64,000 bases of DNA, from assembly GCA_032690845.1 (NCBI GenBank), contig CM064424.1, forward strand, positions 50,915,511-50,979,510, written 5' to 3'. This DNA is from Eleusine coracana subsp. coracana (lineage: Eukaryota > Streptophyta > Magnoliopsida > Poales > Poaceae). Position numbers and translations under genes: made by a program. The stretch's first letter is position 1. Each line of letters opens with the position of its first letter. This document shows, in pieces, positions 55,551 through 64,000 of this stretch. The notes below the pieces were generated by a model that was not told the DNA's origin, made no database searches, and saw only the letters and a list, made by a program, of their open reading frames with translations.

Positions 55551-57760
55551 ATGGAGAAGCGTGTTGTCAAGATGTGGATGTTCGATGGAGAGGACTTTCC
55601 CTATTGGAAGTCACGGACCAAGGCGTATCTGCTAAGTCAAGGACGTGCAATTTGGGAGATTGTTGATCAGGAGTATGCTATACCACAAGACCTGAACACT
55701 GCTTCTGCAGGTGAGTTAGTCAGGTATGAGAACAACTCCAAAGTTGTCTATATTCTGCTTTTTGCACTTGGTAGGAGTGAACATGATAGGGTTGCACACC
55801 TTGACACTTCTCATGCTATTTGGGATAAGCTCTGCACTTACCATGAGGGTACGAACCAGGTCAAGTCTATGCGTAAGGATTCTTATAATAGATAGTATCA
55901 AACCTTTGCACAGAAACCGGGCGACTAGATGACACTTTTCGTAGGTTTGAGGCAATTGTGTGCAACTTGTGGGCTTGTGGTACCCTTATGTACAATGACA
56001 ATGATAGAGCTAAGCAACTGTTGTACTAACTTGATGAAAATGTTTGGGGGGTTAAAATTGCTACTCTAGAAGAAACTGCTGAATTCAATACCCTGAACTG
56101 TGAGCAACTGTATAGCAAGCTGAAATCTCATGAACTGTCTAGGAAATCTCGTCCTAATCTTGCTATTCCTGCTTCTAGCATGGCTTTGCTTTCTAGTTCT
56201 CAGAAGGGTGATCACAGTTGTGCTTCTTATGGAACTAACCCCTCACTTGACAAGTCTTCCTTGGAGTTTGCTTTGTCTTCTCTTGTTGTAGCTTCCGATG
56301 AACAGATGGAGTGCATTCCTGACGAGGAGCTGTCCTTGCTCACAAGGAAGTTCAGGAAGTTCTACAACAACCGGAAGGAGAGAAGAGGAGGTGGTTCAAG
56401 AACCTGCTTCGAGTGCGGTGACCCGAGACACTTCATCGCTTATTGTCCCAAGAAGAAGAAGAAGGCCGGATACCATGACAACAACATTGAAGACTTCAAG
56501 CAGAAGAAGAACCGCTTCTACAAGAAGAGCAAGAACTCCAAGAAGTTCGCCAAGGCCATTGCACGCGCCTGCATTGCCGCCTTGAGCGATGTTGACCTCA
56601 CATCAAGCGAAGGCCTTTCAAGCTCGGAGGAGGAGGTTGAAAAGCCACGAGTCAAGAGGAAGGATGACTTCACCGGGCTTTGCTTCATGGCAAAGAACGA
56701 CCACGACACCGACTCTGGATCTGACTCCGACATAAGCGAGGTACCTCCCACTCTCGATGAGCTCTCTTCTGAACTTGATCATTTGCGCGATGTTCTGCTC
56801 ATGCAAGATGATAAGATTCGCAGTGCTGTTCGTGAGAGTAGAGAGCTTAAGTCTAAGTTGGAGAGTGCTGATTTTGAAATTGCTTCACTTAGGTCCAAGC
56901 TTGCTCGTGAGGACATTGTTGTTGAGTGTGAGTCTTGTCAAGTTGTGATGAGTGATCTTGCACAGAGGGAGAGTGTGCATGCTCAAGTTGCTAGTCAGCT
57001 TGAGAGTGCCCTCAAGGAGCTTGATGAGTTCAAAGCTAGACCAACTCTTTTGGGTGCATGTCAGAAGTGCCCCAAGCTCATAGATGAGTTGGAAGCTCAG
57101 TCCCTCAAAGTCAAAGAGCTTGAGTCCAAGTTGCTTCGTGAGACTCGCTCTAAAGTCCTTCCACCACCTTGTGAGGTGTGTGTCTCTCTTAAGGACAAGC
57201 TTGTAATCACTAGGGAAGAAAACAAAGCCCTAGTTCAGGAAAATGACTATCTTGTGTCTAGGCTCCAGAGAACCCTAGTGAGTGAAGAGAAGATTGAGAG
57301 TGATTTGGCAAGAGTGAAGGAGAGTGCTTCTAGATCAACCTATAACTTGGGTTTGGGATTTGAGAGGTGTGACAAGGAGAGTGAGAATGTGGGTAAGTTT
57401 GTACCTAGCTCCAGCTACAAGGATGAGGAAAACACCATTAAACCCACTGACACATACTATCCACCCAATCCAAAACTCTCCTTCAACCCAAAGCAAATAG
57501 AGAAGCCAAAACCCAAACCTACAATGGAAACCAAGCCTAATCCTAAGGGTGTTTTCTATCCTCACAACTCAAGGTTTGAGTCGAGACGCTTTGACAGACC
57601 ATGTTTTCCCCATCGTGGTTCTCATCCCATGCGTTCGAATGATAAAGTGCAAAGAACTGTGATGACTACTACCGATCATATGGTTAAGTGCTGGATTCCC
57701 AAATGCTTTTTGACTAACCCCAGCATTGAGCCATCGACTTTCACTTCTTGTTCTTTGTAG
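55551..57760 (+). pseudogene. gag: gag of element H
   Basis: ATG 55551 (MEKRVVKMWMFDGEDFPYWKSR). The region FPYWKSRTKAYLLSQ...WEIVDQEY fits the DUF4219/UBN2-type Gag of copia elements. A TAG near 55893 and frame changes break the middle. From 56180 a 526-codon open stretch carries the zinc knuckle CFECGDPRHFIAYC (about 56404-56446), a Lys-rich stretch, Ser/Glu clusters, a long coiled coil (about 56745-57330) with several CxxC pairs, and a Pro/Lys-rich tail. It ends at TAG 57758-57760, in frame with protease. Confidence 0.85.
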
Positions 57761-60253
57761 GCAGTAGGTGGAGGCTTGGAGAGCAAGTGGTTGATGGATT
57801 CTGGGTGTTCGCGCCACATGACCGGAAATGCAAAGTGGTTCTCCAGCCTCACTCCCTTGAAGCGTCGGGAGTATGTGACCTTTGGAGATGACAAGAGAGG
57901 AAGGGTGAAGGGAAGGGGCACGGTAAAGGTAAATAAGAACTTCACTCTCAATGATGTTGGTTTGGTTGAGTTTCTCAAGTACAATCTCCTCTTTGTCTCT
58001 CAGCTTCTTGATGTTGGTTTGGAAGTGCGCTTTAAGTTGAATGCTTCTTATGTTCTTGATTCGAGTGGTTCCTTGGTTTGTGGGATTTCTCGTATTGGCA
58101 GAGTTTTTCAGGCTGATTTTGCTGGTTCTCCTGGTTCTCACAAGTGCTTGTTTGCTCAATCTTCTTCTGCGCTCTAGAAATGGCATAGGAGACTGGGTCA
58201 CATGAGCTTTGACTTGTTATGTCGCTTGAGTGGCCTAGGTTTGATCCGAGGATAGCCTAAGCTCAAATTTGATAAGGATTTGGTTTGTGCTCCTTGTCGT
58301 TATGGGAAAATGATTGCCGCTTCTCATCCACCAATCAATTTGGTGATGACTGAATGCCCTGGAGAGTTGCTTCACATGGACACTGTTGGTCCTTCTCGGG
58401 TTCGTTCGGCGGGTGGGAAGTGGTATGTTCTTTTGATTGTTGACGACTATTCTCGCTACTCTTGGGTCTACTTTCTTGAGAGCAAGGATGAAGTGTTTCA
58501 TCACTTTTGGAGCTTAGCTTTGAGGTTGTTCAACGAACTCCCTGGTGCATTATGAGCAATTCGCAGTGATAATGGCACCGAGTTCAAGAACCCCTCCTTT
58601 GATGCTTTCTATCTTGAGCATGGTATTGAGCATCAGTTTTCAGCACCTCGGGTTCCCCAGTAGAACGGTGTGGTTGAAAGAAAGAACAGAACCTTAGTGG
58701 AGATGGCCCGGACGATGCTCGATGAGCATAGGACTCCGAGGCGGTTCTGGGCTGAGGCCATTAGCACTGCTTGCTATGTTTCTAATTGGATTTTCTTGCG
58801 CTCAATTCTTAATGTGACTTCTTATGAGCTGCGTTTTGGGAGAAAGCCCTCGGTTTCTCATTTGTGTGGCTTTGGTTGCAAGTGCTTTATTCTCAAGCGT
58901 GGAAATCTTGATAAGTTTGAGTCAAGGTCTTCTGATGGAATCTTTCTTGGTTACTCTCTTCATGGTCATTCCTACATAGTTTTGAATTTGGAAACTAACA
59001 CCATCGTAGAATCCTGCGATGTAACCTTTGATGAATCAAACTCTTGTGCAAGGAATGTGATTGAGTCTGCAGGTGACAAGGAGACGAAGGAGAGCATCTT
59101 TGTAGAAGAGGACCTACAAGGCTTTGATGATGATGATGACGATTCACTTCATCTCTCATCTGAGCTTGTTCCTGCTGCTACTACTACTTCAGTAGAGGGT
59201 CCAGAAGCTTCTACATCGACTTCAGCAGCTGTCGAGCAAGCTCCAACTATGGTTGAGGGGGAGGTACACTCTGAGAGAGAGGCTCCTCACCACATTCAGC
59301 GTCAACATCCACCTCAACAGATGATCGGTAATCTCTATGAGAGGACAACAAGGTCAAGGTCTGCACATCTTGCTTGCTTTACCAATTCTCTCTTTGTTGC
59401 AACCTTTGAACCCCGGGATGTTGGACACGCACTATCTGATGAACATTGGGTTAATGCCACGCATGAGGAGTTGGAAAACTTTGAAACAAAGTCTAGACCC
59501 TTGTAGAGCCTCCCAAAAATGTCAATGTCATAGGAACCAAGTGGGTGTTCAAAAACAAACATGGGGAGGATGGTGGGGTTGTGAGAAACAAGGCTAGGCT
59601 AGTTGCTCAAGGTTTTAGCCAAGTGGAGGGCTTAGATTATGGTGAAACCTTCGCTCCTGTTGCTCGCATAGAAGCCATTAGGATCTTGCTTGCATTTGCT
59701 GCCTCCAAGGGCATTAGACTCTATCAAATGGATGTCAAGAGTGCTTTCCTAAATGGTTTCATAGAGGAAGAAGTGTATGTGAGGCAACCCCCTGGCTTTG
59801 AGCACCACAAATACCCAAATCGTGTTGTACAAGCTTCAAAAGGCTTTGTACGGGCTAAAGCAAGCACCTAGGGCATGGTATGCTAGGCTTAAGACCTTCT
59901 TGCTAGAGCGTGGGTATGTCATGGGGTGTGTTGATAAAACCTTGTTCACTCTCAAGCATGGCAATAACTTTCTAATGGTTCAGATTTACGTGGATGATAT
60001 CATCTTTGGTGGTTCCTCTCATGCTCTTGTGTCCAGGTTTCAGGAAGTTATGGAAAGTGAATTTTAGATGTCGATGATGGGAGAGCTCACCTTCTTTCTT
60101 GGGCTTCAAATCAAGCAGTGCAAGCAAGGCACTTTCATACATCAAGCCAAGTACACGAAGGATCTCCTGAAGAAGTTCGACATGGTCAATGTGAAGCCGT
60201 TGTCTACACCAATGTCCACTACAACGGCTCTTGACCCTGAGGATAAACTATAA
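57761..60253 (+). pseudogene. pol: pol of element H, lacking RNase H
   Basis: Protease ESKWLMDSGCSRHMTG (DSG intact near 57797). GAG-pre-integrase from 58178 after TAG. Integrase with CAPCRYGKM, LLHMDTVGPSR, VDDYSRYSWVYF, SDNGTEFKN and NGVVERKNRT, so D, D and E are visible, but with stops at about 58553 and 58662. RT from 59515: GTKWVFKNKHGEDGG, QMDVKSAFLNGF, YVDDIIFGG and MMGELTFFLGLQIKQ. Reading stops at 60253 soon after TPMSTTTALDPE, where related elements, including E, continue into RNase H. About 0.8 kb has been deleted there. Confidence 0.85.
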
Positions 60254-60993
60254 TCACTTGATCAACTGAGTCTCTGTTTCATATGTGAGCGTTTGTAGAG
60301 CTCATTTTCTGCGAGTGCTTGTTGCCCTTGTTGAGATTGAAACTGGCTAGATTCTTATGATTTAGTTGGTGCTTGTTTTGCCTTGGATGAGAGTACTTAC
60401 ACATGTGGTGGCAGATTTTCTCATGATGAGCAAAATTTGATTCTATCTAAGCTAGTCAATCTTTCTACTTAGCCTGTATAGCTCATGGTGTTTATGCCTT
60501 GCTATCTATTTTTGATCTTTGCATGGTTGGGAGCTATTGCCTTTACACTTCATGGCACTATGGTTATGGTTAGCAAAGTTAAATGCTTGTTTGCATAATT
60601 GTTGAAGCTCCTTAGGTTTGCATTTTCATGCATTGCATGTTTGCTTATTCTTTTGCCTCTTTGATGAGTTCATTGCCAAAGGGGGAAAAAATTTTGGGGT
60701 CAAGCACAAATAATGCTAAGAAATTCATATGATCCGTTCTGCACTACATGAGACCTACCACAACTTGAGGGGGATCATATCATGATTTTGAGCGGTTTCT
60801 TGCGCTTTTCACATTCTTTGTGTCTCAAGTCATTTTCTTTGCCAACTCTTGGTTTTGTGATCCCTACTTGCTAGATGGCTTGTTTTTACCTTTTCTTTGG
60901 GTTTGGCCATTTGGATGTGCTTATTCGGCTTCGCATTTCAATCTCTAATCTTTGTGCATTTGGTGTTGTCAATGTACTCATCAAGGGGGAGAA
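60254..60993 (+). other. 3' UTR and polypurine tract of element H
   Basis: No coding sequence. It ends in CATCAAGGGGGAGAA (60979-60993), the plus-strand primer, directly before the 9 remaining bases of the 3' LTR. Confidence 0.8.
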
Positions 60994-61002
60994 TGAGAAA
61001 CC

Positions 61003-61677
61003 GTCGAGGCGGCGCGCTCGTGGCGGCCGGAAGAGATGGGCAACTCCGTCGACTTTGAGGATGCGGGGCACGGGACATCGCGACTCATTGATGAGCCGCT
61101 CCCGGACCCCGTCGTGGCAGCCATCGCGGTAACCGCCGAGGCCATGCGAGAGGTCCGGCTCGGGCCGGCCAGACCACGCGTCGTCGATTTCCTCCCAGCA
61201 CCATCCGGACACGGCGGCTGGTTGTGGCTCCACCTGGAGTGCTATCTGTGCCTTACGCCTAGCCAGGACGACCCGCGCTGCTTCGCGTTCGCCCTGGCTA
61301 ATGCCCACGGTCAGCTCCCCGGAGGTGAGCCGCTCCACCTGAGCCACCTCACCGGACCCACCCTGGAGGGTTACCCATGCGGCCTGTGGAACATCGCAGG
61401 TTGTTTTTAGGACGCCGTCGCCCGGAGTTTTGTCGGTGTGATCGATCACCCAGATGAGTCCCTCTTCGACGTTCTCGACGTGGGATCGCTAGAAGACTGC
61501 GACTGCGACTCCGGGAGCTGCACGGGATGCGACAGCCTCCCGCGTGGGTGCAATATGGTGCTACGCATGCCTACCCCTGAATCAGGGGGTGCCGGGACCT
61601 CGACTGCTGGGGCCTTGGCAAACACCACGGCAACTACCCCGACGAACCTGGCGATGGGCGCGACGATGGGAGAGGCG
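61003..61677 (+). repeat. gag: Duplicate of the gag flank of element G
   Basis: 675-bp copy of 53050-53724 with about three substitutions. It encodes the same partial Gag (VEAARSW... equivalent onward) and cannot be a gene, since it lies between a 9-bp LTR stub and an LTR. Junction bases ACC are shared by LTR start and flank. Confidence 0.93.
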
Positions 61678-63432
61678 TGAGAAACCATGTGGATATGTCC
61701 CATGGTTTGCTATATTTGTGATGAGTACTTGACTTGAGCGGATTTGGTGTTTGAGTTGAAATGCGGGAATCCAGGGATTGCATGGGTTTGCATATCATGG
61801 TTATGACTAACCGGAGTTGGTGGAGATATTAGTGATGTTGCAAGAGATGGGAAATGTGTTTGCTTGTCTCATGATGTGTAGGTCACTGGAGTCAACTTGG
61901 CGGTCAACGGCGAGAGGATCGGGCACAAGTAGGGGACTTGGGGCCAGACGATCGGGATGCCGGGTGAAGTCAAGGATGATCCACACCGTACACGTGGAGA
62001 GGCAAGAAGCACGGACGGTTTCGCGGTTGAGCCTCAAAATCGTGGTGGTGATGTAGACGGCGTGTTGACCAAGTCAAGGCGAATGGGATGCCGGTGCAAG
62101 TGACAAGGGGGCCCGATGGACGCGTGTACGGTGGTCAGGATCGCGTGCAAGGCAGTTTCCCAGTTTGGGCCTCAAAACCGGTGGCGGTGGTTGGTGGTGC
62201 ACATGGCACCATCACGGAGCTTGCTTCGAGATGAAGCAAAGACGTGAAGCGTCCGATGGCATTCGGGCGATAAGGTGAAAGATGGACGGTTATGCCCCCG
62301 CTGGTAGGTGGGTGTGTTATGTAGGTCAAGGGTAGAGTGGTCATGTGCACAATAGACCCTAGGCCTATATAAGGAGAGGTGTGGCTAGTGGGAGATGTGC
62401 CTCTCTTCCATTAGCCTTGTGTTAGGACTCTATTCAAAGTGCTAGGAGAGGACTTCATGTTTGAGAGGAGAGTAGTGGGTGTGTGAGAGACATCTCTTGC
62501 TCTTCCAAATAGTGGGAGGAAGAGGGTGGCTTCCTAGCCTTGTACCTATGAATCTTGTAAGCACCTTTCTATGATATGAGAAGTACTTTCATGCTCAAGA
62601 TTTCCCTCTTCACTTGAATCCCAAAATTCTCTTTTCCATATTTTCGGAAGCATTTTCGTGGTGATTTTTGATCTCACTTTTGAACGAGTTTTTGGCCCGG
62701 ATTTCTTGATAAACTTGTTGCTAGGATGATCTAGGATAATCCTGTATGGATCCTTGATGGAATTATTGGCTCTAGCACCTTCGATTTGAAGGATTTCTCA
62801 AGTTTCCCCTTTTAGGTGTTCTTGGCACAAGATCTGAATTTTGTGATGATTTCTTGATCCAATTGAGTTGATCTCCTAGGATTAGGGTCGTGATGTGATG
62901 AGGATTCACTGGTCCAAAAATCGCGTCATTTGGAGTTCGTTTGATTGAGTGCTGGAAAAGATTTGAGAAGATCCCGAGAGTTTTTCTGTACTGTCGGGGG
63001 TCAACCGGCACTGCCGATGACTAGGACCGGCACTGCCGATCGGTCTGGTCTATAGGTTCCAGTGCGACAGCATCCCGCACCAGCACTACCGATAGGTGGG
63101 ACCGGCACTACCAATGACGTGCACCAACACTGCTGATAGGCGTGGCCAGCACTACCGATGCCCACCGGCACTGCCGATGGCAGGAATCGGCACTGCCGAT
63201 GAGTGCTCAGTTCTGGGCTGTTGAGCATTTCGTCTTCCCTTTTTATTTCCGTTGTGTTTCTTTGGTGTGGTTGATCACTCCTAGGGCTAGTACACCACAA
63301 GTTGGTGTGTGTAGTCTTGGTGATCGATTTGGAGGTTGTCTTGGGTTGTTTTTGGGATATAGGCCAAGTTCTCTTGGAGAATTTTATTTGGCTCCCATTC
63401 ACCCCCCCTCTGGTTGCCTTCTCAGTCCTTCA
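61678..63432 (+). repeat. Second full LTR of element H (1755 bp)
   Basis: TGAGAAACC...CCTTCA, followed by the target repeat AGGCG. The first 220-240 bp are nearly identical to the 5' LTR, the rest much more diverged, including an internal gap near 62120-62150. TATA box at 62366-62372. Confidence 0.92.
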
Positions 63433-64000
63433 AGGCGCTTGTCAACATTCCCGTCACCAACGCCGCCGGGCCTTAGCCGACCAGCCGCCTAGACGACCTT
63501 CAGCAGCGACTGAGGGACCAACGGGTAGAGCTAGAAGAATCACGGCACCAGCTGGAGAACAAAAAAGAGGAGATAGACCGTGAGCTAGCTCGCGCCGTAG
63601 CGCACGAACGTGCCCGTGCCAGGGCCTGTGATGTCCAACAGCGCATCATCACCGACGATCAAGGATCCCCACAGTTCACCTGTGCGGGGCAGAACATAGC
63701 GGCAGCTGTTATGCTGCTCAAGACTCTCCCCGAGCCTGTGACGCCGGAGGCCCAGTAGGCCCAGCGAGAAGTCACGGCTCTGCTGGCCAAGGCTGCCGAG
63801 CTCCAGGCGGAGAGGTCGCTGAGGTGAGCCGCCCAGTCCAGCTAGCAGATCTCCACGTCCAGGCGTGCAAGGGGCGGTGGCGCTGCCGGTTCATAGCAAT
63901 GTTCAGTCAGGAAGCCGACATCGGTCGGGGGCACCCCGAGGAAAGGCTCGGTCCATGACCGGATGGGACCTCACCGCGACGCGCGCCACACCCTCAAGGT
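63433..64000 (+). pseudogene. gag: gag of element G, continued
   Basis: Resumes after H. One frame reads LRDQRVELEESRHQLENKKEE, then ELARAVAHERARARACDVQQ, a charged coiled-coil stretch usual in Tat Gag between the N-terminal and capsid domains. In-frame stops (near 63757 and 63825) show decay. It continues beyond the window. Confidence 0.68.

Larger units (their letters stand above)
53725..63432 (+). mobile_element. Element H: Ty1-copia retrotransposon with rearranged 3' end
   Basis: 5' LTR 53725-55487, primer site, gag, pol without RNase H, 3' UTR, polypurine tract, only 9 bp of a 3' LTR (60994-61002), a 675-bp copy of the gag flank of G (61003-61677), then a full LTR (61678-63432). The outer target-site repeats are AGGCG at 53720-53724 and 63433-63437. 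A third AGGCG lies at 61673-61677. Confidence 0.88.
52850..64000 (+). mobile_element. Element G: Tat-type Ty3-gypsy retrotransposon, 5' internal part
   Basis: Primer site and gag (52912-53724, continuing 63433-64000), split by copia element H. The rest of G lies beyond the right window edge. The gag 5' part occurs a second time at 61003-61677 because of a later rearrangement of H. Confidence 0.75.

Overview
This 64-kb window has the look of a grass (Poaceae) nuclear genome, probably gene-poor repeat-rich heterochromatin. I found no host gene, no rRNA or tRNA gene and no CRISPR array. Almost every base can be assigned to LTR retrotransposons of three groups: Tekay/Del-type Ty3-gypsy chromoviruses with 3-4 kb LTRs and an extra ORF upstream of gag, Tat-type Ty3-gypsy elements, and Ty1-copia elements that look like the SIRE/Maximus lineage. 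The species cannot be named from the sequence alone. All lineage names rest on motif recognition, not on a search.

Layout: (A) 1-9924, minus strand, a Tekay element cut by the left window edge, with pol, gag, two tandem upstream ORFs (orf0a, orf0b), leader, tRNA-iMet primer site and a 3.9-kb LTR. A 461-bp stub of a tandem second copy follows at 9925-10385. A sits inside (C) 10386-17225, a plus-strand Tat element with pol followed by an antisense, intron-containing gene. C is interrupted by (D) 17226-22089, another Tekay element (3.4-kb LTR, primer site, leader). D is interrupted by (E) 22090-49028, a copia element with an internal tandem duplication of integrase-RT and a long ORF region after pol. 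That ORF region carries a clean solo LTR (32992-33753) of yet another family. The 3' LTR of E is split by (B) 35390-48548, a Tekay element related to A with both LTRs. After 49028 come LTR-like repeats, (F) an LTR with a tRNA-Asp-type primer site (50054-51675), and (G) a second Tat element (LTR end, primer site, gag). The gag of G is split by (H) 53725-63432, a second copia element with an odd rearranged 3' end.

How the parts work together: each element encodes or once encoded Gag (RNA packaging) and Pol (protease, reverse transcriptase, RNase H, integrase), expressed from an LTR promoter and primed by a host tRNA. None is intact. Stops, frameshifts and deletions are everywhere, and many of the stops are CAG-to-TAG changes, as expected from decay of methylated cytosines. 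The more unusual signals are: covarying tandem hairpins in the Tekay leaders; duplicated orf0 genes with splice-acceptor-like sequence directly before each ATG; the multi-intron antisense gene of C; the integrase-RT duplication in E; the flank duplication plus recombinant LTR in H; arrays of short near-palindromes in several unrelated LTRs; and a shared stop/acceptor-like motif at the gag-protease boundary of both copia elements.
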